Of a stretch of DNA of 64,000 bases, positions 26,367 through 36,160 are shown piece by piece. The DNA lies in the NCBI GenBank assembly GCA_009779135.1, contig WREW01000001.1:1-64000 (forward strand), read 5' to 3'. How positions within the stretch are numbered: position 1 is the stretch's first letter; the number at the start of each line of letters is the position of its first letter. A program made the translations under genes and the position numbers. The stretch comes from Alphaproteobacteria bacterium (lineage in GTDB: Bacteria; Pseudomonadota; Alphaproteobacteria; UBA9219). The notes under the pieces were generated by a model that was given only the letters and a program-made list of their open reading frames with translations, was not told the DNA's origin and did no database searches.

Positions 26367-27623
26367 ATGACCAAAAAAACCCTTCTTTTGACGCTTGCCC
26401 TTTTGCTTATAAGCTTTTCGCCCGCGCAAAGTGCATCCACGCACATAGCGGCTGTGGTTAATGACAGCATCATCTCAGACAGCGATGTGGCCGCACGGCT
26501 GCGCCTGATTTTGCTGTCCGCCGGTCTTGAAGACAGGGCCGAGATGCGCGCGCATTTTCTTCCCCAAGCCCTGCGAACTTTGATTGAAGAGCAGCTCCAG
26601 CTGCAAGAAGGCAAAAAACTGAACATCGCCGTCACCGAGGAAGAAATCAACGACGCCATGACGCGCCTTGCGCAGGAAAACCGTATCCCCGGCGGCGACA
26701 TGCGCGCCTTTTTGCGCGCGCATAACATCAAGCCATCGACCCTGCTCGACCAAATCCGCGCCACCTTGACATGGAACAAGGTCGTCATGCAGCAGATCCG
26801 CCCGCGCATTGATGTCGGCGAAGATGAAATCAACGCTGTGATCGAGCGCATACGCGCAAGCGCAGGCAAGCAAGAATATCTTTTAAGTGAGATCTTCATC
26901 CCCGCCGAAAGCGACGCCGACGAGGCCCGCGCGGCAGCGCTTGCGGAAAATATCGCAAGACAATTGCGTCAGGGCGCTGTTTTCGGCGCGATGGCGCGGC
27001 AATTTTCGCAAGGCTTGGGCGCCAGCAATGGCGGCGATCTGGGCTGGATTCAACGCGGCCAGCTGGATCCCGCGCTGGATCAGATTCTTCCCACGATGGG
27101 GGCGGATTCCATCGCTGGGCCCATCCGCACCGCCAAAGGCTTTCATATTCTGGGCCTGCGCGACAAGCGCACCATCGCCGTGGGAGGGGGGCAAGCGCTT
27201 ACAGCCCGCCTGCAGCAGCTCTTCCGCCCTTTCAGCAAAAGCATCTCCAAACAGGATCTTCTTAAAGAGGCTGAATCCATCCGCGCCGCCGCAAATGGCT
27301 GTCAGGCTCTTGATGCTCTGGCCAAACGCTTTTCCCATTGGGAGCTACAGGATCTGGGCGAGGTCGGCCTGCAAGGCGCACCGTCTTGGCTGGTTCAGCT
27401 GGTGGCCGAAACGCCGGATGATGCGGCCAGCTCCGTTATGGCAACGGAAAAAGGCGCGCTGATCGTCTTTGTCTGCAGCCGCACAGCAGGGCAAGGGGAG
27501 ATCAACCGTGACGCTGTCTTAAACGCGCTCGGCACAGAAAAGCTGGAGCTGATGGCCCAGCGCCTTCTGCGCGATCTACGCAAGGACGCGTATATTGAAA
27601 TACGTCTGGAAGACAGGCCTTGA
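26367..27623 (+). CDS. surA: Periplasmic peptidyl-prolyl isomerase SurA-like
   Basis: Signal peptide MTKKTLLLTLALLLISFSPAQSA; HIAAVVNDSIISDSDV; parvulin domain QLRQGAVFGAMARQFSQGLGASNGGDLGWIQRGQLDPALDQ. Confidence 0.88.
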   Translation: MTKKTLLLTLALLLISFSPAQSASTHIAAVVNDSIISDSDVAARLRLILLSAGLEDRAEMRAHFLPQALRTLIEEQLQLQEGKKLNIAVTEEEINDAMTRLAQENRIPGGDMRAFLRAHNIKPSTLLDQIRATLTWNKVVMQQIRPRIDVGEDEINAVIERIRASAGKQEYLLSEIFIPAESDADEARAAALAENIARQLRQGAVFGAMARQFSQGLGASNGGDLGWIQRGQLDPALDQILPTMGADSIAGPIRTAKGFHILGLRDKRTIAVGGGQALTARLQQLFRPFSKSISKQDLLKEAESIRAAANGCQALDALAKRFSHWELQDLGEVGLQGAPSWLVQLVAETPDDAASSVMATEKGALIVFVCSRTAGQGEINRDAVLNALGTEKLELMAQRLLRDLRKDAYIEIRLEDRP

Positions 27624-28444
27624 TCCCCGAAGCTCTACCCCCTTTGCGCGCGGTGATTGACGCGCATAAGCTTGCAACGCGCAAAGCTCTTGGGCAGCAT
27701 TTTCTTTTGGATATGAATATCACGCGCGCCATCGTCGCCCGCGCCGCTTTGACGCCCCAGACCCATGTGATCGAAATCGGCCCAGGCCCGGGCGGCCTGA
27801 CGCGCGCGCTGCTCGAAAGCCCTATCGCCTCCTGCACCGCGATCGAGCGCGACAAACGCTGCATAGAAGCCCTTGCCCCTCTGGTAAAAGCCGCCGGTGG
27901 GCGCCTGACTTTAATCGAAGAAGACGCGCTGAAAACTTCCCCGCAAACTTTGGTGCCCGCCCCGCGCGCTATTGTGGCCAATCTTCCCTACAATATCGGC
28001 ACGCAACTGCTTCTCCAGTGGCTCCCACATGCGGCCATGTTTGAAAGCATGACGCTGATGTTTCAAAAAGAAGTCGCCGACCGCCTTTTGGCCGCGCCCC
28101 ATAGCAAAGATTATGGGCGGCTGACTTTGGCCGCGCAGTTTTTTTGTAACATGCAGCGCGTGATGAAATTGCGCGCCGCCGCCTTCTGGCCGCCGCCCAA
28201 AATTGATTCAGCCATGCTTCGCTTCACGCCACGCGCGGATCGCCCTTCGGATGTTGATTTTGAAACGTTCGAGGCCCTGACCAAAGCCGCTTTCGGCCAG
28301 CGGCGCAAAATGCTGCGCGCCGCGCTTAAGTCTTTTGGTGGTGAGGCCTTGCTTGAGCGCGCGCAGATCCCCGCAAGCCGCCGTGCTGAGGATTTAAGCC
28401 TAAAAGATTTTGAAACGCTCACGCGCCTTTTTGCAAATCCTTGA
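27620..28444 (+). CDS. rsmA: 16S rRNA (adenine(1518)-N6/adenine(1519)-N6)-dimethyltransferase
   Basis: KALGQHFLLDMNITRAIVARA; VIEIGPGPGGLTRALLES; IVANLPYNIGTQLLLQWL. Confidence 0.97.
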   Translation: MIPEALPPLRAVIDAHKLATRKALGQHFLLDMNITRAIVARAALTPQTHVIEIGPGPGGLTRALLESPIASCTAIERDKRCIEALAPLVKAAGGRLTLIEEDALKTSPQTLVPAPRAIVANLPYNIGTQLLLQWLPHAAMFESMTLMFQKEVADRLLAAPHSKDYGRLTLAAQFFCNMQRVMKLRAAAFWPPPKIDSAMLRFTPRADRPSDVDFETFEALTKAAFGQRRKMLRAALKSFGGEALLERAQIPASRRAEDLSLKDFETLTRLFANP

Positions 28445-29072
28445 CGAAATGCGCAAGCCCGACCTGACGGCTGCGTTTGAGGCGCTCGCTCTGCAAAATA
28501 GCATGTACAGCCGCGATCGAGGCCTCAAGATCATGGTTGATAATGATATAATCATATTCGGCCCAGTGACTCATTTCATCCGCAGCCTTGGCCATGCGTC
28601 GATTGATCTCTGCCGGCGCATCTTGGGCGCGGGTATGAAGGCGGCGCTCAAGCACCTGCCAGCTGGGAGGAAGAACAAAAATACTGACAAGATCATCACG
28701 CGCTTTTTCAGCTATCTGCTGCGTTCCCTGCCAGTCAATATCAAACAAAACATCACGCCCTGCGCTTAGTGTTTTCTGAACCTGATGGAGGGGCGTCCCA
28801 TAATAATGCCCAAACACTCTGGCATGTTCGAGAAAATCACCGCGATGCGCCATCAAATCAAATGTCTCAGGATCTATAAAATGATAATCCCTGCCTTCTT
28901 CTTCCCCCGGGCGAGGGCGGCGCGTTGTCATGGAGATGGAAAGGTTGATTTCATCATCAAGATCTAAAAGCCGCCGCGAAATCGTTGTCTTCCCCGCCCC
29001 CGAAGGCGAAGACAGCACAAGCATCAAGCCGCGCCGCTGTATTTTTTCTAAGGCAGGTGAATGTGCCGTCAT
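28419..29072 (-). CDS. gmk: Guanylate kinase
   Basis: GLMLVLSSPSGAGKTTISRRLL; SISMTTRRPRPGEEEGRDYHFID. Overlaps rsmA tail-to-tail by 26 bp. Confidence 0.97.
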   Translation of the reverse strand: MTAHSPALEKIQRRGLMLVLSSPSGAGKTTISRRLLDLDDEINLSISMTTRRPRPGEEEGRDYHFIDPETFDLMAHRGDFLEHARVFGHYYGTPLHQVQKTLSAGRDVLFDIDWQGTQQIAEKARDDLVSIFVLPPSWQVLERRLHTRAQDAPAEINRRMAKAADEMSHWAEYDYIIINHDLEASIAAVHAILQSERLKRSRQVGLAHFVKDLQKGA

Positions 29073-29169
29073 TTTTTTCCTTCAAAAAAAGTGGTAAGGA
29101 CTTTACATTGTCCGCGCACAAAACGCAATGCCGGCTTGTGCGGCCCCCTCAAACCGCGTAAGGAAAAAG

Positions 29170-29937
29170 ATGAAAAATCCGAAAAACATCCTGATTACCG
29201 GTGCCTCAAGCGGCCTTGGCGCCGCGATGGCTTTGGCCTATGCCGCGCCCGGACAGACCTTGTTTCTGGGCGGACGCAACCAAACCCGTCTGGCGGACAT
29301 CGCGTTGCAAGCGCAGGCGCAGGGTGCGCAGGTCATCACCAAAATTATTGATGTCGCCGATGCGGACGCCATGAAGCTTTGGATTGAGGAATCCGATGAT
29401 TTCTTCGCGCTCGATCTGGTAATTGCCAATGCCGGCATCTCCGGCCTTACGGACGGCCAATCTCAGGACGAGCCTCTTTTAGCCACCAATGTGCAAGGCG
29501 TTCTCAACACGCTGCACCCCGCGCTTGCGCGCATGAAACAAAGGCAAAAAGGCCAGATCGCGCTGATGTCATCGCTGGCTGGCTTTCGCGGCTTTGCCGG
29601 CGCGGCAGGCTATTGCGCAAGCAAGGCCTTTGTGCGCGTTTACAGTGAAGCCCTGCGGCTTGACTGCCGCCCCTATAACGTCGCCATCAACGTCATTTGC
29701 CCGGGCTTTGTCCGCACACCCATGACGGACGTCAATGATTTTACGATGCCCTTTTTGATGGAGCCGACCCGCGCCGCCGCCTTGATAAAAACCGGCCTTG
29801 GAAAAAATAAGGGCCGAATCAGCTTTCCATGGCCGCTTGCCGCCGTGGTAAAGCTCGTCACAATCTGCCCCTCTTCATGGCTTGATCTTTTTCTGGCCCG
29901 CCTGCCGCAAAAGGGGCCAAAGAGCATAAAAAAATAG
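29170..29937 (+). CDS. SDR family NAD(P)-dependent oxidoreductase
   Basis: NILITGASSGLGAAMALAYA; GYCASKAFVRVYSEALRLD (YxxxK). Confidence 0.9.
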   Translation: MKNPKNILITGASSGLGAAMALAYAAPGQTLFLGGRNQTRLADIALQAQAQGAQVITKIIDVADADAMKLWIEESDDFFALDLVIANAGISGLTDGQSQDEPLLATNVQGVLNTLHPALARMKQRQKGQIALMSSLAGFRGFAGAAGYCASKAFVRVYSEALRLDCRPYNVAINVICPGFVRTPMTDVNDFTMPFLMEPTRAAALIKTGLGKNKGRISFPWPLAAVVKLVTICPSSWLDLFLARLPQKGPKSIKK

Positions 29938-30054
29938 TTTATTTTTCCTTAAAAAAGCCAAAAAAAGAAAGGCGCAGCCATTTAATGCCCTGAAAAACAA
30001 TTTTATTATATAATTTTTAAGAAATTATTTTTTTGGTCATTTTCCCCCTTTTTA

Positions 30055-30084
30055 TTGCTTTCGTACTGGAAAATATGGTATAAT
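30055..30084 (+). promoter_or_regulatory. Candidate sigma70-type promoter upstream of a 54-aa small ORF
   Basis: TTGCTT (30055-30060) - 18 bp - TATAAT (30079-30084) in an AT-rich intergenic region. Confidence 0.5.
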
Positions 30085-30131
30085 TAAGTAGAATATTTCG
30101 AGCAGCCAAATGGTTTTTGGGAGATCGAAAG

Positions 30132-30296
30132 ATGCCGCATTTGAATAAAAAAGCCGTGGAAAAGACCTTTGCTTCCTTCCTTGACAAGGATGGCGGCCGC
30201 TTTATTGCCTGCATGATCCAGCATAAAAATCCGGAGCCCTCGCGTCCGCTGTGCCACAAATCAGCGTTTAAGGCCCTTTTCGGCCTTGATCTCTAA
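30132..30296 (+). CDS. Small protein, 54 aa, unknown
   Basis: MPHLNKKAVEKTFASFLDKDGGRFIACMIQHKNPEPSRPLCHKSAFKALFGLDL*; GGGAG upstream of ATG; promoter-like element upstream; below the size threshold of the ORF track. Confidence 0.55.
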   Translation: MPHLNKKAVEKTFASFLDKDGGRFIACMIQHKNPEPSRPLCHKSAFKALFGLDL

Positions 30297-30432
30297 CGAC
30301 TTGCGGGCATTATCTCGCATTTAATTAAAATCCAACCTATTGATAAAAAAAGAAAAATCGCAATTTCTTTGCGAGATCTTAATCTTTTTGCGCTTTAATA
30401 AAGCCAGTGCTTCTTTTTTTATGAGGTTTCCT

Positions 30433-30618
30433 ATGAACAAAATGCCTTATGCCGAAACCATGGCGCCTATGACAGCTTTTGACATTACAGCATCGGAAAT
30501 AGCCTGTGGGCGTTTGGGGCAGCGTGCCCTTCTGTTAGAAGGCACAATGGAGCTTCCGGGCCCCGCCAATGTGGCGCGCGTTGCGCCCCGTTCTTCCTTT
30601 TCGACTCTGGAGCGTTAG
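30433..30618 (+). CDS. Small protein, about 61 aa, unknown
   Basis: MNKMPYAETMAPMTAFDITASEIACGRLGQRALLLEGTMELPGPANVARVAPRSSFSTLER; GAGG upstream of the internal ATG. Confidence 0.4.
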   Translation: MNKMPYAETMAPMTAFDITASEIACGRLGQRALLLEGTMELPGPANVARVAPRSSFSTLER

Positions 30619-30628
30619 CCTCCCGCGC

Positions 30629-31927
30629 TTATTCCCCGCTTCCACGGCGCGGCTTGGCGATGTCGCTTGTGTTCTGACTCATGGATTCAAAGAAATCCTT
30701 GTTGGTCTTGCTGTATTTCAGCTTGTCCAAAAGGAACTCCATCGCTTCCGTGGTGCCCATCGGCATCAACACGCGGCGCAGCACCCACATCTTGGACATG
30801 GTGCCCTTATCGACCAAAAGCTCTTCCTTGCGCGTGCCTGATTTTGTGATGTCAATCGCAGGGAAGGTGCGGCGATCCGAAAGCTTGCGATCCAAAATCA
30901 CCTCAGAGTTGCCGGTGCCCTTGAACTCTTCAAAAATAACCTCATCCATGCGGCTGCCCGTATCGACAAGCGCTGTAGCAATGATGGTGAGTGAGCCGCC
31001 TTCCTCAATATTGCGCGCCGCGCCGAAGAAGCGCTTGGGCCGCTGCAGAGCATTGGCATCCACGCCGCCCGTCAAAACCTTGCCCGAAGACGGAACCACC
31101 GTATTATAGGCGCGCGCAAGGCGCGTGATACTGTCAAGCAAGATCACCACATCGCGTTTATGCTCGACGAGGCGCTTGGCTTTTTCAATCACCATCTCGG
31201 CCACTTGAACATGGCGCGAGGCGGGCTCATCAAAGGTCGAGCTTATCACTTCACCCTGAACCGAACGCGCCATATCCGTGACTTCTTCAGGCCGCTCATC
31301 AACCAAAAGAACGATCAAAAACACGTCAGGATTGTTCTTAACGATCGCATGCGCGATATTCTGCAGCATCACGGTCTTGCCGGTACGCGGCGGCGCCACG
31401 ATCAAAGCGCGCTGCCCCATGCCCAAAGGCGAGATCAGATCAATCACGCGCGTTGTATAATTTTTCTTAGACGGATCTTCAAGTTCAAGATGAAGGCGGC
31501 GATTGGGGAAAAGCGGGGTTAAGTTGTCAAACGCAATGCGGTGGCGCGTTTTTTCCGGCTCTTCAAAATTAATGCGGCCTACTTTAAGTAGGGCAAAATA
31601 CCGTTCATTGTCTTTGGGCGCGCGGATCTCGCCTTCAACCGTATCGCCCGTGCGCAGATTGAACTTGCGCACCTGACTGGGCGAGACATAAATGTCGTCG
31701 GGCCCCGCAAGATAATTGGATTCCATCGAGCGCAAAAAGCCAAAGCCGTCCGGCAAGACTTCAAGGACGCCTTCGCCATGGATGGCAATATTATTGTCCG
31801 CCTGCGCTTTTAAAATCGCAAACATCATTTCCTGCTTGCGCATCGCGCCGGCATTTTCAATCTGATGCTCCTCCGCCAGCGCCAAAAGGGCGGCAGGGGT
31901 CTTTGCTTTTAATTCCCGTAGATTCAT
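30629..31927 (-). CDS. rho: Transcription termination factor Rho
   Basis: [87 protein letters not shown]. Confidence 0.97.
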   Translation of the reverse strand: MNLRELKAKTPAALLALAEEHQIENAGAMRKQEMMFAILKAQADNNIAIHGEGVLEVLPDGFGFLRSMESNYLAGPDDIYVSPSQVRKFNLRTGDTVEGEIRAPKDNERYFALLKVGRINFEEPEKTRHRIAFDNLTPLFPNRRLHLELEDPSKKNYTTRVIDLISPLGMGQRALIVAPPRTGKTVMLQNIAHAIVKNNPDVFLIVLLVDERPEEVTDMARSVQGEVISSTFDEPASRHVQVAEMVIEKAKRLVEHKRDVVILLDSITRLARAYNTVVPSSGKVLTGGVDANALQRPKRFFGAARNIEEGGSLTIIATALVDTGSRMDEVIFEEFKGTGNSEVILDRKLSDRRTFPAIDITKSGTRKEELLVDKGTMSKMWVLRRVLMPMGTTEAMEFLLDKLKYSKTNKDFFESMSQNTSDIAKPRRGSGE

Positions 31928-32129
31928 GATGACCTTGATTGTGTAAGTTTGGAAAACCTGGGCCCTATTCAGGAGGGGCGAAGTGTCTTTTTGAGCTGAA
32001 GAGAGAAAACCGTGAAAGCGGGCAGATCCATCTAAAAACATCCCACACGGCTGAGGGCTGTTCTAGCGGGTTTCCCTGCCCAAGTCAAAAACAATCTATG
32101 GTTAACACCCGAAAAAGGGGCCTTTTTTC

Positions 32130-33062
32130 TTACTTTTCGGTTAAGATTCGCGCTAAATCCTCAAGAAAACAAGGCGCGCAGGCCGCTGTCGGCACGACCT
32201 TATAGGACGGAACCCCCATGCTTTGGGCCAAAACGCGCCCCTCAAGCGCCAGATCACAAAGCGTTTCAACATTTTCACAAGCAAAGGATAAGGGCACGAC
32301 CAAAATCGCCCGCCGATCCCGCGCGGCCCGCTCTAAGGCCTCATAAAAAGAAGGGCCAAGCCAGCGCCCCGGGCCTGTGCGGCTTTGATAGCAAAGCTCC
32401 TGCTCCAAAGAGGGCTCAGCCAGCGCCTCGAAGACCGCCTCCTGACTCTGTACACACTGCAAAGGATAAAGCTCGCTCTTCAAAACATGCCGCACGGGAA
32501 GACTATGCGCCGAAAACAAAAGCCGTGTTTTGACGCCTTCCTCCAGCAACGGCCTGATATTCATCGCTATGGCCTGCGCAAAACCGGCGCTTTGCGCAAA
32601 AGACTCCACCACCTCAACCGGACAGTATGGCAGCAGCCGATCAAGGGCTTTGCGCGCCCGCGCAAGAAAAGCACCTGACGTCGCAGCGGCATATTGCGGA
32701 TAAAAAGGCAAAAGAATAACGCGATCAGGCTTATAGGAAACAAGCGCGGCGACAACATCCTCAACAAAGGGCGGCGCATAAAGCGCGGCCACTTGAACGC
32801 GCCAATCTTCCCCCAATAGGCCCTCAAGCCCTTGCGCCTGCGCCTGCATTTCAGGCACCAAGGGCGAACCGCCCCCGATGGCCATATACCGCGCGCGCGA
32901 TTTCGGCGCACGAAGCTGGGCGATGACGGCAGCCAGCAGCTGACGAAACGGCGCGGGCACAGACAAAAGCGCCGGATCGGAAAACAAACGAAATAAAAAG
33001 CCCTTAACATCTTTTTCCTGCTGCGGCCCGCCCATCGTGCCAAGCAAAACAGCTGTTTTCAT
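32130..33062 (-). CDS. hemH: Ferrochelatase
   Basis: KTAVLLGTMGGPQQEKDVKGFLFRLFSDPALL; LLFSAHSLPVRHV; position rho-hemH-hemE. Confidence 0.92.
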   Translation of the reverse strand: MKTAVLLGTMGGPQQEKDVKGFLFRLFSDPALLSVPAPFRQLLAAVIAQLRAPKSRARYMAIGGGSPLVPEMQAQAQGLEGLLGEDWRVQVAALYAPPFVEDVVAALVSYKPDRVILLPFYPQYAAATSGAFLARARKALDRLLPYCPVEVVESFAQSAGFAQAIAMNIRPLLEEGVKTRLLFSAHSLPVRHVLKSELYPLQCVQSQEAVFEALAEPSLEQELCYQSRTGPGRWLGPSFYEALERAARDRRAILVVPLSFACENVETLCDLALEGRVLAQSMGVPSYKVVPTAACAPCFLEDLARILTEK

Positions 33063-34072
33063 GCGTACCGCCTAACCAGCCCCACCAGCTGCTCGACATG
33101 CGCGGGCGGCGTTTCCTTGTTGATCCCGTGCCCAAGATTAACGATATGCCGCGCCGGATCAAGCGCCGCCAGAAGATCTCGAACCCCGCGCTCCAGCGCC
33201 GCCCCGCCTTGCACCAAAAGCGCCGGATCCAAAAGCCCCTGAATCGGACAAAGCGGCTGTAAAACATCGCGCACAAAAAAAAGCTCCATCTCCTGACCAA
33301 GCGACACAGCCGAAAGCCCGCAGTCCCGCGCATAAATCACGCTGTCCTGCGCCCTTGCCCCTCGCGCAAAGCCGATCACCGGCACATCAACAAAACGCTG
33401 CCTTAACGCCGCCACCAGCCTTTGGGTCGGCTCCACCACAAACTGCGCAAAATCCTGCCCCTCAACAAGTCCGGCATGGCTGTCAAAAATCTGGATCACC
33501 TCAGCGCCGGCCTCAATCTGCGCGGATAAATAATCAACGCTCGCCTCAAGCAAAAGATCCATCAAGGACACAAGCCTGTCTCTTTCATCCCTTAAAACCC
33601 TCATCATCGCGGGAAAACCGGCCCGCGCTGCGCCTTCCACCATATAACAAGCCAGCGTAAACAGCCCGCCTCCGAAACCGATCAAGGCCACGGCATCATC
33701 AAGCTTGCTCCTAAGCGCGGCGATCGTTTCATACACAGGCGCAACGCGCCCTCTATCCCAAGAAAGCCTTTCCCTCTCCCCCAGCTGCGGCCCACCTTGC
33801 GAAGAAAACCCAAGCTTCTGGCCAAGCCCATAGGGCACCAGCAAAATATCAGCAAACATAATGGCGGCATCCAGATCATACCTTTTCAAAGGCAATAAAC
33901 TCGCCTGAACGGCCAAAGCGGGATTTAAACAAAAGCGCAGAAAATCCGGCTCCTCGGCGCGCAAATCCATGTAATCCGGCAAATAGCGTCCGGCCTGACG
34001 CATCAACCATAAAGGCCTGCGCCCCTCAACAAGCCCCTGCCCTGCTAAAAGTTTCAAGAGCGGCTTTTCCAT
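33059..34072 (-). CDS. hemE: Uroporphyrinogen decarboxylase
   Basis: RRPLWLMRQAGRYLPDYMDLRAE; AAIMFADILLVPYGLGQKLGF; IVNLGHGINKETPPAHVEQL. Confidence 0.95.
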   Translation of the reverse strand: MEKPLLKLLAGQGLVEGRRPLWLMRQAGRYLPDYMDLRAEEPDFLRFCLNPALAVQASLLPLKRYDLDAAIMFADILLVPYGLGQKLGFSSQGGPQLGERERLSWDRGRVAPVYETIAALRSKLDDAVALIGFGGGLFTLACYMVEGAARAGFPAMMRVLRDERDRLVSLMDLLLEASVDYLSAQIEAGAEVIQIFDSHAGLVEGQDFAQFVVEPTQRLVAALRQRFVDVPVIGFARGARAQDSVIYARDCGLSAVSLGQEMELFFVRDVLQPLCPIQGLLDPALLVQGGAALERGVRDLLAALDPARHIVNLGHGINKETPPAHVEQLVGLVRRYA

Positions 34073-34445
34073 CTATCCCCACGAAGATCCCTTCTTAAAA
34101 AAATAAAATAAGATTGTAGTAGTAGGTTGGTTGTAGGACAATCGGGGATAGTTTTTATCAAGATTTTACCAACAAACTTACCCGAAAACACCACCCCGTA
34201 CGATGTGGTCGCGCACAAAAATGTTAATAAAAGATTTATAACATGGCAAATCAAAGAGGGACAAAACTGTGGATAACGTGAATAAAACTGCCCCACGCCC
34301 CTTATCCCCATTTCTCACAGAAGGCGGACAAAAAAGCCCACCGACACATAGTGATGTGGACAAAAATCGTATAAGGGGCATTGAAAGATATCGCCTGCTC
34401 AGGCACATTAACTTGTCCACACAATATACCGATTGGTAAAAATCC
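34073..34445. promoter_or_regulatory. oriC: Probable chromosomal replication origin (oriC)
   Basis: Intergenic between divergent hemE (-) and ppsR (+), the alphaproteobacterial hemE-oriC-ppsR (DUF299/RP001) arrangement. Perfect DnaA box TGTGGATAA 34268-34276; near-matches TTATCCCCA 34302-34310, TGTGGACAA 34355-34363, TTGTCCACA 34413-34421; AT-rich stretch 34213-34242. Confidence 0.82.
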
Positions 34446-35303
34446 GTGAATGAATCCGAAAAAGACGTTTTTCATGTTCACTTGGTTTCTGACGCAACAG
34501 GCGAAACAATCAACAGCATCGCCCGCGCCTGTCTGGCGCAGTTCGAGAATGTTGAAGTCCAACAACATTTTTGGAGTCTTATACGCACCCGCCGGCAACT
34601 TGATCTTGTCAGCGAAGGCCTACGCCAATGGCCTGGGCTTGTTTTATACACCTTTGTCGATGACACGCTAAGCAAGGCGCTGAGCGATCTTTGCAATAAA
34701 ATGGCCCTGCCCTCGCACGCGGTGCTTAATCCCATTCTTAGTTTAATGACAAGCTTTTTCGGTATGCCCTCCTCCAAAGACCCGGGCCGCCAGCATGTTT
34801 TGGATGATGAATATTTCGCCCGCATGGACGCCATGCACTATGCCTTGTCCTTTGATGACGGCAACAAAATGGACAAACTCGGCAGCGCGGATGTCATTGT
34901 GCTGGGCGTTTCGCGCACATCCAAAACGCCGACCTGCATCTATCTGTCCCATCGCGGCATCAAGGCCGCCAATATTCCGATCATCCCGGGCCTGCCGCTG
35001 AAAATTGACTTTGAGAAACTGAAAAAGCCCCTCATTGTCGGCCTGACGCGCGATCCTGAAAGCCTGATTGAAACGCGCCACGCCCGCGTGCGTTTTCTTA
35101 ATCAGACCGAGAAAACCCACTACACCGACCCCGAAAAAGTCCGACAGGAAGTTTTGGACGCCCGCCGCCTTTTTGCAAGGCTCCGCTGTCCCGTGATTGA
35201 CGTCACGCGCCGCTCGATCGAGGAAACAGCGGCAGAAATCACCATGCTTTTAACCAAGCGCCGCATGACGGAAGCCATGAGCCAGAAAGACGCGCCATCA
35301 TGA
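34446..35303 (+). CDS. ppsR: Pyruvate, phosphate dikinase regulatory protein-like (DUF299/PPSR)
   Basis: FHVHLVSDATGETINSIARACLAQF; SADVIVLGVSRTSKTPTCIYLSHRGIKAANIPIIPG. Confidence 0.94.
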   Translation: MNESEKDVFHVHLVSDATGETINSIARACLAQFENVEVQQHFWSLIRTRRQLDLVSEGLRQWPGLVLYTFVDDTLSKALSDLCNKMALPSHAVLNPILSLMTSFFGMPSSKDPGRQHVLDDEYFARMDAMHYALSFDDGNKMDKLGSADVIVLGVSRTSKTPTCIYLSHRGIKAANIPIIPGLPLKIDFEKLKKPLIVGLTRDPESLIETRHARVRFLNQTEKTHYTDPEKVRQEVLDARRLFARLRCPVIDVTRRSIEETAAEITMLLTKRRMTEAMSQKDAPS

Positions 35304-36160
35304 AAGGCCTAACGGGCAAAGCGCGTCTTGCCGGTGTGATGGGGTGGCCTGTTGCGCATTCGCGTTCGCCCTTGATTCATGGCTATTGGCTAAAGCTCTA
35401 CAACATAGACGGCGCCTATCTCCCCCTTGCGGTCGAGCCGCGCCATCTTCAAGAGGCCCTCAAAGCCCTGCCGCATCTGGGCTTTCGCGGCGTGAACCTC
35501 ACGGTGCCGCATAAAGTCATGGCGCTTGACGTTCTGGATCATGTGGATCCTCTTGCAAAACGCATGGGCGCGGCCAACACAATCATTGTCCGCGAAGACG
35601 GCACGCTGGAGGGCCGCAACACAGACGGCTTTGGCTTTGTCGAAAACCTCAACGCCGCAGGCTTTTCCTTTTCGGCGCAAAACAACAGGGCCGTAATCCT
35701 TGGCGCCGGCGGCGCAGCCCGCGCCATCGCCGTGGCCCTGCAAGACAAAGGATTCAAAGATTTTTGCATCATCAACCGCGACCCCGAACGCGCAAAAAGC
35801 TTGGCAAGCGCCCTTGGAGTCCCCGCGCAGATTTTTTCATGGGATCAAACAAAAGAAGCCCTCGAAAACGCCACGCTCCTTGTCAACACAACATCTTTAG
35901 GCATGACAGGCCAGCCTCCGCTGACGCTGGATCTTGCGCCCCTGCCGCCATCGGCCTTTGTCGCGGATGTTGTCTATGCCCCCCTTGAAACAGAGCTTTT
36001 AAAACAAGCCCGCCGCCGAGGCCTTCCAACAGCTGACGGCCTTGGCATGCTGCTGTATCAAGCGCGCGGCGGGTTTGAGGCATGGTTTGGGCAGGCGCCA
36101 GTTGTCACGCAGGAACTTTACGACCTTGTCGTCCACGATCTTTCCAAGGCGGAGATATGA
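35300..36160 (+). CDS. aroE: Shikimate dehydrogenase
   Basis: LAGVMGWPVAHSRSPLIHGYWL; GVNLTVPHKVMAL; ANTIIVREDGTLEGRNTDGFGF; AVILGAGGAARAI. Confidence 0.96.
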   Translation: MKGLTGKARLAGVMGWPVAHSRSPLIHGYWLKLYNIDGAYLPLAVEPRHLQEALKALPHLGFRGVNLTVPHKVMALDVLDHVDPLAKRMGAANTIIVREDGTLEGRNTDGFGFVENLNAAGFSFSAQNNRAVILGAGGAARAIAVALQDKGFKDFCIINRDPERAKSLASALGVPAQIFSWDQTKEALENATLLVNTTSLGMTGQPPLTLDLAPLPPSAFVADVVYAPLETELLKQARRRGLPTADGLGMLLYQARGGFEAWFGQAPVVTQELYDLVVHDLSKAEI

